Below, piece by piece: positions 41,133 through 48,554 of a stretch of 51,509 bases of DNA. A program made the translations under genes and the position numbers. How positions within the stretch are numbered: the stretch's first letter is position 1; every line of letters starts with the position of its first letter. The notes below the pieces were generated by a model. It was given only the letters and a program-made list of their open reading frames with translations, did no database searches and was not told the DNA's origin. Source of the DNA: Lactiplantibacillus brownii (GTDB lineage Bacteria; Bacillota; Bacilli; Lactobacillales; Lactobacillaceae); contig NZ_JAVCWF010000003.1 of assembly GCF_031085375.1 (NCBI RefSeq), positions 1-51,509 on the forward strand, given 5' to 3'.

Positions 41133-41705
41133 ATGGACTACACGGAAATAAATCAAAAGTTAGAATCAGCATTTAATAAAACAAGTATTCAAAAGTACGA
41201 TGTATGTCAACTATGGAGTTGTCTATCTTGTGATCTGTTATACGATCTAAAGAAGGATCAATATGCCTTCCCTGTTGTTGGTAGCATGAAATTTATTAAC
41301 AAAATAACTAACCAACATGGGGAATATATTTACAACAATCAAAACGGAGACTTCCATGTGGTTACATTTTTTTGTAAAATTAAAACATGGTCTTTACTGG
41401 ATTTCTCAACCAAACATCTTTCTGTAAAAGTACCGTGTGCTCCTTGTATGGTGGGTTTTAAAATAGATCAAGTGTCATTAGCAGATAGCCCAGTAATAAT
41501 TTCCATTCCTGAGTTAAACAATTTAAGTGGTGACGACCAAGGCTTAAAAAAAGTAGTTCAAATTATCCCTAAAATAAAAAGCATTTCCAAAGACGACGAA
41601 AAATATTTATATGAATTTAAACCAGATCATATTTCTCCACAACTAAATCCAGTCAATGAAACAGAGCTTGAGTCTCTAGAGGATGCATTAGGTTTGAAAT
41701 TTTAA
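41133..41705 (+). CDS. Hypothetical cytoplasmic protein
   Basis: A 190-aa protein (ATG 41133, AAGGAAG before it; an in-frame upstream start at 41097 is less likely). No motif recognised. It is low in GC, has Cys pairs in QLWSCLSCDLLYDL and VPCAPCMVGF, and shows a hydrophobic core with beta-type alternation (DFHVVTFFCKIKTW). No signal peptide or membrane helix. It lies alone between a toxin-antitoxin module and a resolvase gene, typical of accessory cargo. Function unknown. Confidence 0.65.
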   Translation: MDYTEINQKLESAFNKTSIQKYDVCQLWSCLSCDLLYDLKKDQYAFPVVGSMKFINKITNQHGEYIYNNQNGDFHVVTFFCKIKTWSLLDFSTKHLSVKVPCAPCMVGFKIDQVSLADSPVIISIPELNNLSGDDQGLKKVVQIIPKIKSISKDDEKYLYEFKPDHISPQLNPVNETELESLEDALGLKF

Positions 41706-41816
41706 TCTGTTTATTTTCCAACGGCCAATAGAGTATACCCTAGTGGTCTTTTTTATTTCTGTGCTATACTAGGAATTACAAGTGTTCATTAGAACTGTCC
41801 AAAAGGAGAATTGGAA

Positions 41817-42398
41817 ATGGCTAAAATCGGTTATGCGCGTGTGAGTTCCAAGGAGCAACATTTAGATCGGCAGCTAGCGGTTTTAAAGGGCGTTGATAAG
41901 CTATTCACAGATAAATTGAGTGGGGCCAACACCAATCGACCAGAACTGCAAAAAATGCTCGCCTATGTTCGCGAGGGTGATATTGTCCTGGTCACTGAAT
42001 TAGATCGCTTAGGTCGAAACAACCAGGACTTAACTAAGATCATGAACACCATTCAAAATAAGGGGGCCACCCTAGATGTGTTAAACTTGCCGTCCATGAC
42101 AGGGATTGCGGATCCTAATTTACGCCAGCTCATGACGAATCTCATTATTGAACTGTATAAATATCAAGCTGAAAGCGAACGTAAGCGGATCATTGAACGG
42201 CAGCAACAAGGGATTGCCCTCGCTAAACAGCAGGGTAAATATCATGGTCGGAAACCTCAATATGCCGAAGATGATCCCCGTTTACTACATGCTTTTAAAC
42301 TTTACCAGACGGGCATGAGTGATGTAGATGTTGCCCGTAATACCGGGATTAAACGGACAACCTTTATCAGATACCGAAAGAAATTCGATGTGCATTGA
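41817..42398 (+). CDS. Serine recombinase (resolvase/invertase)
   Basis: A 193-aa small serine recombinase. The nucleophile Ser is in GYARVSSKEQHLDRQL (residue ~10), followed by the Arg region ELDRLGRN (~residue 66-73) and the helix ESERKRIIERQQQGI. The C-terminal helix-turn-helix is MSDVDVARNTGIKRTTFIRYRKKF. It resolves plasmid multimers or cointegrates at a res site, probably in the 41706-41810 upstream region where TATACCCTAGTG and CTATACTAGG form an imperfect repeat. AAAGGAG precedes ATG 41817. A copy of only its last 23 codons occurs at 49592-49660. Confidence 0.93.
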   Translation: MAKIGYARVSSKEQHLDRQLAVLKGVDKLFTDKLSGANTNRPELQKMLAYVREGDIVLVTELDRLGRNNQDLTKIMNTIQNKGATLDVLNLPSMTGIADPNLRQLMTNLIIELYKYQAESERKRIIERQQQGIALAKQQGKYHGRKPQYAEDDPRLLHAFKLYQTGMSDVDVARNTGIKRTTFIRYRKKFDVH

Positions 42399-42546
42399 AC
42401 CGGTTTACATGAGATAATCAGAATAGATTAGAAGCCCTGAAACAGGCGTAAAATAACAAATGCTTAAAAATGATGCTACTGGAAGTTGGTCGCATCTTTA
42501 ATTAGTATTTAAATTAAAAATTAGAATCTAAAGGAGAACTTATATA

Positions 42547-42760
42547 ATGACAATACACAAGAATCCTTTAGTTAAGCCCTTTGTCAAATGGGCTGGGGGA
42601 AAGCGACAATTATTACCAGAGATAAAACGTTATTTGCCGTCAAAAATTAAAAATTATTACGAACCATTCGTGGGAGGGGGCGCTGTTTTTTTTAGATATA
42701 CAATGTCCACACCCCATAATTAACGACTTTAATGATGAATTAATCAATACCTATCTAGTA
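42547..42760 (+). pseudogene. DNA adenine methylase (Dam/DpnM-type), 5' fragment
   Basis: The first ~70 residues of a class alpha N6-adenine methyltransferase. The AdoMet-binding start [21 protein letters not shown] (residues ~11-31) and [13 protein letters not shown] (~40-52) are clear. In the T8 run at 42687-42694 one base is missing, so the frame shifts before [21 protein letters not shown]. The gene then stops at the IS6-type element (42761). The DPPY motif and target recognition part are lost. AAAGGAG precedes the ATG. It may once have been part of a restriction-modification system, but no endonuclease is left. Confidence 0.82.
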
Positions 42761-43578
42761 GGGTTCTGGTGCAAAGTTTACTCAGGGAGAGTGCATCCTG
42801 TATCATGAATTGAAACTGGAGGTTTTCAGATGACTGATCATTTTAAAGGACGACAATTCAATCAATCAGTGATTACTTTTGCCGTAGGCTACTACTTGCG
42901 TTACAACATCAGTTATCGAGATCTAGTTGAAATGATGCGCGACCGTGGTATTTTCGTGCATCACACAACCCTCATGCGTTGGGTACAACATTACTCACCG
43001 ATTATGCGGGCTCTATGGCGTAAGCGCCATCGGCGCACTTCCAAAAGTTGGCGTATGGATGAGACCTATATCAAGATCAAAGGTCAATGGAATTACCTCT
43101 ACCGTGCCATTGATGATCAAGGTCTTACGCTTGATTTTCAACTGCGCAAGAAGCGTGACTTTAACTCGGCCTATCATTTTCTCAAACGCCTTTTAAAGAC
43201 CTATGGTCTTCCACATCGATTAGTGACTGATCAGTACGGAGCGACCCTAAAGGCAATTAAAAAGCTTACTAGGGAAGGTTATCTGCACAAAGGTGTGCAT
43301 CAGTGCTCCAAATATCGCAATAATCTGATTGAGCAAGATCACCGTTTTATTAAGCGGCAACAAGTTCGTTCCGCAAGTTATCAGATCACTCGGACAGCAG
43401 CTAGGACATTATACGGCATTGAAACCATGCATGCGATACACAAAGAAAGCCGAAAGAAGCTAGGCCTCTTCGGCTTTTCAGCGTATCAAGAAGTCGACCA
43501 ATTGTTAGCGGCATAGGCTACAACCACTAAACACAGTCACTTTGATCTACGCTTAATTTCAACTTTGCACCAGAACCC
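42761..43578 (+). mobile_element. IS6-family insertion sequence
   Basis: 818 bp with perfect 18-bp terminal repeats GGGTTCTGGTGCAAAGTT (42761-42778) and its inverse ending at 43578, very like the ends of ISS1/IS1216. One intact transposase. The left end cuts the dam gene, the right end abuts the structured-RNA-like segment; no target duplication is seen, consistent with IS6-mediated rearrangement. Confidence 0.9.
42830..43516 (+). CDS. IS6-family transposase
   Basis: A 228-aa transposase of ISS1/IS1216 type. The N-terminal VGYYLRYNISYRDLVEMMRDRGIFVHHTTLMRWVQHY is the usual helix-turn-helix. The triad is Asp in WRMDETYIKIKG (~residue 81), Asp in LVTDQYGATLKAI (~137) and Glu in NNLIEQDHRFIKRQ (~171). 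These elements move by cointegrate formation, so a single active copy on a plasmid promotes fusion with other replicons. AACTGGAGG lies upstream of the ATG. Intact. Confidence 0.92.
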   Translation: MTDHFKGRQFNQSVITFAVGYYLRYNISYRDLVEMMRDRGIFVHHTTLMRWVQHYSPIMRALWRKRHRRTSKSWRMDETYIKIKGQWNYLYRAIDDQGLTLDFQLRKKRDFNSAYHFLKRLLKTYGLPHRLVTDQYGATLKAIKKLTREGYLHKGVHQCSKYRNNLIEQDHRFIKRQQVRSASYQITRTAARTLYGIETMHAIHKESRKKLGLFGFSAYQEVDQLLAA

Positions 43579-44020
43579 CCTCACCGGGTGAAGGAGTCGA
43601 AAAATAGATGCCCGGGGAACTCAACAACCATAATTATTGAGTTCAAAGCTAAACTTGCTACTGTTGCAAGCACGCAGAAGACGACTTAGGGAGCTCTAGC
43701 AGACTAGCCTGTACTAAGTAGACCCTGTTAGCAATGGCGCTAATATTTTCTATTAATAGGCGGGTTGGACAATGTGAAGGATAACTGAAAGATATGGGAA
43801 CGTGTGGAGATGGGGAAACCCTGAGAGTGCTGAGATAGGTGAGGCGGTGCTCTGTTAGAAAGCTATTCACATGATGCTGAACCTAGCATGACTAAGAGAG
43901 GTGAGAGCTAACCGAGCTGAACGATATGCCCAGATGAAGCCTTACAGAGTTTTTTCTATCCAAACTTTTCATGGGAAGACTCTGTTCAATTCTACCTTCA
44001 CCTCACTCAATCCCAGATCA
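43579..44020 (+). ncRNA. Structured non-coding segment, possible group II intron fragment
   Basis: This 440-bp stretch has no ORF but a composition and short helices typical of catalytic RNA: CCGGG...CCCGG (43585-43616), GAACTCAA...TTGAGTTC (43619-43645) and segments such as GAGATGGGGAAACCCTGAGAG and ACCTAGCATGACTAAGAGAG that recall domain I of group II introns. No reverse transcriptase follows, and the 5' end is cut by the IS6 element. It ends near the hairpin ACAGAG...CTCTGT (43946-43986). The assignment is from impression only. Confidence 0.4.
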
Positions 44021-44134
44021 GCTCAGTGCAAAAGTCAACAATAAATACAAGAAAAATACATAAAACAGGTACAGACATATGTTCGGTTATGGTAAACTGA
44101 ACTTAGGATATAGCTGAGTTTGGAGGTTATTATG

Positions 44135-44428
44135 ATGTTGTTTGAACTTGAAAGAGCAATTAATAGCGGTGTTTACTACTTGGTTAGAAACGTGCAGACA
44201 GGAACCACTAGAGTTAGGTTTACTGGTTGTCCCACGTTAGCAGATTATGATGAGCAGGATAGGCATGATTCAGGAACTGAAATGTTTGGGGCTTCAAGTT
44301 TTAAGACAATCAATTACATAAAACCATATAAGCGGGGCATACAATATTGTCTAGTTGAACAAGTCCCGGGAACAAAGCAAGCCAGAATACTCAGGAAATT
44401 GTATGAATTCAGCAATGAAGGAGAATGA
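44135..44428 (+). CDS. Hypothetical protein
   Basis: A 97-aa protein (ATG 44135, or 44132; GGAGG at 44122-44126) that I do not recognise. It is mixed in composition, without a membrane segment: LVRNVQTGTTRVRFTGCPTL and SFKTINYIKPYKRGIQYCLV suggest a small beta-rich domain. The end overlaps the region before the next gene, which starts at 44433, 4 bp after this stop. The two are thus co-transcribed and probably work together. Confidence 0.6.
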   Translation: MLFELERAINSGVYYLVRNVQTGTTRVRFTGCPTLADYDEQDRHDSGTEMFGASSFKTINYIKPYKRGIQYCLVEQVPGTKQARILRKLYEFSNEGE

Positions 44429-44432
44429 GAAT

Positions 44433-45233
44433 ATGCAAATTGCAGTTTCAAATAGTGCATTGATGAATGTTGAAGAATCATTTTTGCAGAATGCTAAATA
44501 TTTTCTGGAGAAACTTCAAGAACAGTATCCATATGACTCTAAAGTAGATGAGGTTGATGATTCATATTCCACTGAGGTTATTTATATATTTTTTTATAAT
44601 CACGCTTCCTCTTTTATGTCTGATGATATTATTGTTGTTACCAATTACCGGATATTTAGTGTTGCAAAAGTTGAAGATTTTACAGCTAATAACTTTAATG
44701 TAAACTTACACACGTTTATGGATTCAATAAAAAATGTTGTTTACAAGAAAGCATCCATTGAAATTCAAGCAGATAATGGTTGGTATATATTTAAATCTAG
44801 TGATGAAGCAGATCAAAAATTTGTGACCGCGGGGAAACATGTGGATGATCAAATTTTAGATATAAATAGAAAACTGGTTAGTACAAAAAAAGTAGCCACA
44901 CCAATACCTGCACCAGTAGAAAATACTACCAATGATGAGTCTAATTATGATACTGATTCTGGTGGTTTTATATTTGTTGGGCCTAAGACAGATGATTATG
45001 AATATGAAAATATGGTGTATGTTCAAGCTCAGAATATTAATTGGATAGATAATACTGGTGATTTTGTTCGTGCTATGGACAAAATAATGAGTAATTTTAG
45101 TGAATTTGTTGGGCCAGATGAATGTATTTTTAACATGAGGTACACCACTCAAAGTATGGGTGATTCATACTCAGTTAATGCTGTTGGAGATCTATGCAAA
45201 AAGAAGAAGCAAGAAGAGAAACCAAAAGAATAA
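44433..45233 (+). CDS. Hypothetical protein, possibly PH-like domain
   Basis: A 266-aa acidic protein (ATG 44433; AAGGAG before it; a longer in-frame start at 44355 overlaps the previous gene). Residues ~60-130 with DDIIVVTNYRIFSVAKVEDF and VVYKKASIEIQADNGWYIFKS have the pattern of a bacterial PH-like domain (the T-N-x-R motif is typical). The rest is acidic and low in complexity (NTTNDESNYDTDSGGFIFVG), ending in a Lys/Glu-rich tail. No signal peptide. Together with the 97-aa gene it forms a two-gene unit closed by a terminator. No function is known; it could belong to a defence or stress cassette, but nothing shows this. Confidence 0.6.
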   Translation: MQIAVSNSALMNVEESFLQNAKYFLEKLQEQYPYDSKVDEVDDSYSTEVIYIFFYNHASSFMSDDIIVVTNYRIFSVAKVEDFTANNFNVNLHTFMDSIKNVVYKKASIEIQADNGWYIFKSSDEADQKFVTAGKHVDDQILDINRKLVSTKKVATPIPAPVENTTNDESNYDTDSGGFIFVGPKTDDYEYENMVYVQAQNINWIDNTGDFVRAMDKIMSNFSEFVGPDECIFNMRYTTQSMGDSYSVNAVGDLCKKKKQEEKPKE

Positions 45234-45245
45234 TTTGTAGTATAC

Positions 45246-45290
45246 AAAAAGGGATTAGCTCAATGATAGATAAGTGAGTTAGTCCCTTTT
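45246..45290 (+). terminator. Terminator after the two-gene hypothetical unit
   Basis: AAAAAGGGATTAGCTCA (45246-45262) pairs with TGAGTTAGTCCCTTTT (45275-45290), with one mismatch. Confidence 0.75.
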
Positions 45291-45305
45291 ATTTTACAAT
45301 CTACC
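45291..45305 (+). repeat. 15-bp scar of an ISLpl1-like right end
   Basis: ATTTTACAATCTACC is identical to the last 15 bases of both ISLpl1-like copies (ending 18061 and 25677), here with no element attached. Probably left by a deletion, or a pre-existing end-like target. Confidence 0.45.
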
Positions 45306-45342
45306 TTAGGATTAAGTTAATCCTTCAAAATTGGCACAACCC

Positions 45343-45382
45343 AAAAGGCCACTCATCTCATTACGAGGTGGGTGGCTTTTTT
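45343..45382. terminator. Hairpin terminator
   Basis: AAAAGGCCACTCATCTC pairs imperfectly with GAGGTGGGTGGCTTTTTT (45366-45382). Located in the 375-bp non-coding gap between the hypothetical unit and the convergent parAB module. The rest of the gap (45383-45570) shows nothing I recognise. Confidence 0.65.
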
Positions 45383-45574
45383 GTGTGCATTCTGCTTCAT
45401 TTAAACGGACAAGTATACGTCTAAAAGTTGAACGTGTTGTCTGAGAGCGCGATATTATTTATTTTTTACTTTGTTAGCATCGCCGGTTTCCAAAGTCTGT
45501 ATTTGATCTGAGATATCTTCATCAAATATAATAGTTGCTCGTTTTTTATTCAGCAAAGCACCTCAAGATTTTGT

Positions 45575-45625
45575 AATTTAAAATAAATAATTTATTTTTT
45601 ATTTTAAATTATTTATTATTTTCTC
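45575..45625. repeat. AT-rich centromere-like repeats, distal side of parAB-2
   Basis: AATTTAAAATAAATAAT at 45575-45591 followed by an inverted-looking relative (ATTTTAAATTATTTATTATT, 45601-45620). The same 17-mer occurs twice at 46666-46703, on the other side of the par genes. Likely binding sites of the small partner protein (parS-like). Confidence 0.6.
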
Positions 45626-45842
45626 CAAACTCGCCTGAATTGATAGCGTATTTAAGCATAGAGTCAATGACATCAACTATCTTAGCTTCCTTATGATAGG
45701 CTATATCTTTAATCATTTTATACGTACCTTCACGTACTTGTACGGGCCTAGTGACTTCTTTTTTTTGTTTAAATGGGCTTTCATTGTCGCCTAGTTGTTG
45801 GTTAGCTTGTTTTGCTAATTTGTCTAAAAAATCATTAGCCAT
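45609..45842 (-). CDS. Small partition partner protein (second par module)
   Basis: A 77-aa basic protein starting at 45842 (MANDFLDKLAKQANQQLG), overlapping the parA stop by 8 bp. Its C-terminal half, RPVQVREGTYKMIKDIAYHKEAKIVDVIDSMLKYAIN, looks like a ribbon-helix-helix DNA-binding domain, as in many small ParB-type proteins of Gram-positive plasmids. It probably binds the AT-rich repeats flanking this operon and represses it. The N-terminal part would contact ParA. An upstream ATG at 45857 is inside parA and overlaps the GGAG site, so it is not favoured. Confidence 0.75.
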   Translation of the reverse strand: MANDFLDKLAKQANQQLGDNESPFKQKKEVTRPVQVREGTYKMIKDIAYHKEAKIVDVIDSMLKYAINSGEFGENNK

Positions 45843-46623
45843 TTTCCATTTCTCCAATCCGTTTTAGTTGTTCTTTTAGCACCATATCGTACATTCCAAT
45901 TGCTCGTTTATCCCAGTGGTCTTCATTTTTAATGCCTTCGTTTGAAAATAGCTTAACTCGCTCTTGCTGCCAAATTCTGTTGGAAAATACAGCATCTCCA
46001 AATGAATCTATGGCAGCTTGTGTTATTTCTTTATCAACTTTGGCATCTTTTTTAACAAGATAAAGAATTACACCAGCAACGTTAAAAGATGCTTGATAAT
46101 CACTTTTTAGTTGAAACATATACTGCGCAGTTTTAAGGACAGATGTGTAAGCTTGCTTTTGAGTTTGCAATACTAACGATATATAGTCACTAGCTAAGAT
46201 TGCATTATTGGTAAAAATGGAGAGTGTTGGTGGAACATCAATAATAATGTAGTCAAATTGTTCTTTAAAGCTCTTGATCAGCTCGCTTAATATAAGCATG
46301 CGGTCATGAGACTTAATTTTTTCGGCTTTACCAGGCCATAAACTTAGTTCCCAATCAGCTGGAATTATTGAGATATTATCGGTTAGAGTAACTACTGATT
46401 TGCTTAGATCTAAATTTAGTAGTCCGTTGTAAAGAGACACAGCCGGTTCAATTTCTTTGCTAAATGTGGATTTCATAATTTCGGTAGCGTTTGCCTGCGG
46501 GTCGAGGTCAATAAGCAAAACTTTGTTTTTGTTGGCACCCAATAAATATGTGTTCATGACGCTTAGCGTAGTCTTGCCTACGCCACCTTTAAAGTTAAAA
46601 TGTAGCAATGTTTTAGCTCTCAT
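45835..46623 (-). CDS. parA: ParA-family partition ATPase (second par module)
   Basis: A 262-aa ParA/Soj-type ATPase without an N-terminal DNA-binding extension (type Ib). The deviant Walker A is FKGGVGKTTLS (residues ~10-20), Walker A' is LLIDLDPQANAT (~37-48) and Walker B is YIIIDVPPTLS (~115-125). Start ATG 46623 with GGAGG at 46631-46635; the in-frame upstream start at 46656 is not needed. The promoter lies among the AT-rich repeats at 46660-46720, so autorepression by the partner protein is likely. This module is independent of the one at 49841-50896 and not closely similar to it, which suggests the plasmid is a fusion of two replicons. Confidence 0.9.
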   Translation of the reverse strand: MRAKTLLHFNFKGGVGKTTLSVMNTYLLGANKNKVLLIDLDPQANATEIMKSTFSKEIEPAVSLYNGLLNLDLSKSVVTLTDNISIIPADWELSLWPGKAEKIKSHDRMLILSELIKSFKEQFDYIIIDVPPTLSIFTNNAILASDYISLVLQTQKQAYTSVLKTAQYMFQLKSDYQASFNVAGVILYLVKKDAKVDKEITQAAIDSFGDAVFSNRIWQQERVKLFSNEGIKNEDHWDKRAIGMYDMVLKEQLKRIGEMENG

Positions 46624-46660
46624 AGTATATCCTCCAATGACGCAATGATAACACAATAAT

Positions 46661-46720
46661 AAGATAATTTAAAATAAATAATATGTAATTTAAAATAAAT
46701 AATTTATTATTTATAATTTT
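46661..46720. repeat. AT-rich centromere-like repeats, promoter side of parAB-2
   Basis: Two direct copies of AATTTAAAATAAATAAT (46666-46682 and 46687-46703), 21 bp apart start to start, plus a partial (TTATTATTTATAATTTT). They match the copy at 45575-45591 on the far side of the operon. Probable parS/operator. Confidence 0.65.
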
Positions 46721-46728
46721 GTTTAGAG

Positions 46729-46758
46729 TTGACAGCCATTCTATGAAAGGGCTATAAT
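46729..46758 (+). promoter_or_regulatory. Strong sigma-A promoter, divergent from parA-2
   Basis: TTGACA (46729-46734), 18-bp spacer, TATAAT (46753-46758), reading rightwards into a region without a protein gene. It may drive a small RNA. Confidence 0.6.
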
Positions 46759-46799
46759 CATTGGTGTTGACAGTCCTAGTCATTATCAACTAAAGCAAC

Positions 46800-46890
46800 A
46801 ATAAAAAACTGCATATAAAAAAACACCCACCGACGGTAATCGGTGAGCGCCATAAAAGTCATATAAGTTACTGACTATTATATCATGGCC
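46800..46890 (-). ncRNA. Candidate small RNA
   Basis: On the minus strand a TATAAT box (around 46877-46882) is followed by about 50 nt and then a hairpin, CACCGATTACCGTCGGTGGGTG with a T7 run (near 46822-46845), a compact sRNA-like unit. It faces the promoter at 46729-46758, so the two transcripts may overlap. Confidence 0.35.
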
Positions 46891-46899
46891 GGTGCAATT

Positions 46900-47332
46900 T
46901 TTAAAGCCCTAGGGGACAAGCTGGGGTCTAAATCTAAGGGGACACGTTTGCCAGGGCGACTTCAATAAGTCTGGCTATACCACAACAAGGTCATCTGTAC
47001 GGCTGGGTGGTGAATGGTGAGCGCGACCATTAACGGCGCGGGTGGTAAAACGAAGCTTCGGCTTGGTGCCACTGATTAGTTGGTGATCGAACAAACATAA
47101 ATACGTATTGCCAACGCCTACTAGGGCGTTTTTTAGTAGGTTAAACCGAAAACGTAGGTTTATAATGAGTGGTGGTAGCAATACCGCAATTGTACAGACA
47201 AGCGACGGGCGTTAACGACCGACGAACTAAGGGGAAACTTTTAGTAGTAGAATTGTACTCTGGTTCAGTTATTCCAAATAACTGTTTCCAGGGAACAATT
47301 CTGCGCTCAAAACGTCACTCCCTCTAAACTGA
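46900..47332. other. Non-coding region with hairpins
   Basis: No credible gene. It contains short stems, for example ACGAAGCTTCGG (47051-47062), and a terminator-like AACGCC-TACTA-GGGCGTTTTTT (47117-47135). I cannot assign a role; a vestigial origin or RNA gene is possible. Confidence 0.35.
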
Positions 47333-47665
47333 ATGGAAAACCGTAACCCGTCAAGACAAATTCCAAAGAAAAAAAGAAAGTTGGTGGAATTGTTGGAATG
47401 TAAGGATTACATTGTTCCATTGAATCCAGATGTGATCGTTAAGAAGACAATCTATCGGAGTTCTGCAAGAATTACTGATCGACAAAGGAACCAAGTGAAG
47501 AGAGTTTTGCGTAGTCAAGGGTATCAGGGAAGAATTAGTAGTATTCGATATACTCGGGTAAATTACAAGTATTCCTTTAAAGTATCCGTGAAGTATCAGG
47601 GGAGTGTCGGTAAGTTTTTGGTTAATACAAAGAATGAGACAGTTGAATTTAAGGGAATGGTCTAG
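47333..47665 (+). CDS. Small basic hypothetical protein
   Basis: A 110-aa, strongly basic ORF beginning MENRNPSRQIPKKKRKLVEL, with RQRNQVKRVLRSQGYQGRI in the middle and a beta-like C-terminus (YKYSFKVSVKYQGSVGKFL). The ribosome site before ATG 47333 is poor (CCCTCTAAACTGA), so expression is uncertain. No family recognised. Composition would suit a nucleic-acid-binding protein. It stands alone between two non-coding stretches with hairpins. Confidence 0.45.
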   Translation: MENRNPSRQIPKKKRKLVELLECKDYIVPLNPDVIVKKTIYRSSARITDRQRNQVKRVLRSQGYQGRISSIRYTRVNYKYSFKVSVKYQGSVGKFLVNTKNETVEFKGMV

Positions 47666-47844
47666 GAGTAATACCAGTAATTTTCACAAACTTTCTTTCC
47701 CCAATTAAAGCCAATCTGCGACCTATACCACTTCTTTTTTGGACAAGTTCACAATCAAAAAATAACGGAATGTGGAAGTGCCGCGGTGAATGTGGGTTAC
47801 TTGGGATAAGCCGCCTTATGTTAACTAGCTTAAAATTGCACAAT

Positions 47845-47959
47845 AAAAAGGCCTACCCAATTGAGGATAGACCTTTTTACTTTATTCGGAAGTTTGTCAA
47901 ATGGTGTTGAAGGATAGTTTCTATCCTTTGGAGATCTCCTCGTGTGGGAGATCTTTTTT
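47845..47959. terminator. Two hairpin terminators in tandem
   Basis: AAAAAGGCCTACCC...GATAGACCTTTTT (47845-47877), then GGAGATCTCC...GGGAGATCTTTTTT (47930-47958), with a smaller stem GGATAG...CTATCC between them. They bound a 180-bp segment without a gene. Confidence 0.6.
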
Positions 47960-48063
47960 GTTGTTTTATTAGTTGCGGCGTTTAATCTGGTGTGTTGTCT
48001 GAATATCGTACTTGAAGGCATAACAAATAAGCCTACCATCGTGACGTTATTGTGGTAGATAAT

Positions 48064-48165
48064 CTAGGCAATCAGCTGGTAGACGCGTGTGAACATATTG
48101 GCCTGATTGGAGAAGCCATAACAAGCACGTTTGAGCTCCTTGATCTTACGATTGATACAGATGAA
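48064..48165 (-). pseudogene. Decayed 3' end of a second ISL3-family transposase
   Basis: On the minus strand the codons ending at the stop 48066-48064 read INRKIKELKRACYGFSNQ then ANMFTRVYQLIA, matching the C-terminal signature of ISL3 transposases (compare LNRKIKALKRNCFGFRN in the intact copy at 37479-38720). Upstream of this the frame contains stops. It is a different ISL3 member, since residues differ throughout. Plus-strand ORF 48052-48255 is its shadow. Confidence 0.7.
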
Positions 48166-48284
48166 CTAGTCTTAATTGGAATTCGAGTAGGATCGCATGA
48201 TCGTTTATTTCCTGGTCAAAATCGTTCCAAAAGGTATCGAAAAAATGACGAATAAAAGAAGTCATTTATACCATATAAAAACAA

Positions 48285-48326
48285 ATAGCCCCCAACATCT
48301 ACATTATAGATATTGGGGGCTATTTT
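48285..48326. terminator. Bidirectional terminator
   Basis: ATAGCCCCCAATATCTA-type stem: ATAGCCCCCAA (48285-48295) pairs with TTGGGGGCTAT (48313-48323), with further inner pairing and flanking A and T runs. Confidence 0.75.
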
Positions 48327-48382
48327 AACAATGTTTTTTAGGGGCGATTTTGTTGGTAATGACTAATCATGGTATTCTGGTT

Positions 48383-48452
48383 AAAGGTCATGAAGACATC
48401 TCTTTTCTTATTTGTTGTGGTAACTATAAGAATAGGTCTTCATGGCCTTTTT
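48383..48452. terminator. Long-loop hairpin, probable terminator
   Basis: AAAGGTCATGAAGAC (48383-48397) pairs with GTCTTCATGGCCTTT (48436-48450), with one G-T pair, followed by TT. It lies in the 390-bp gene-free interval 48166-48554, which otherwise shows nothing I can name. Confidence 0.5.
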
Positions 48453-48554
48453 GGTCTAGTCATTTAGGTGTTGCACTTCAATTTTAAATCCGGCTATTTT
48501 TTTCATTCAAATAATAGAGATTGATGTGTATCTAAAAACCGTCGATTTAACACA

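Noticed and set aside
48052..48255. A 67-aa plus-strand ORF
   Set aside because: The opposite strand encodes the recognisable end of an ISL3 transposase (NRKIKELKRACYGFSNQ), so the ORF is an antisense shadow.
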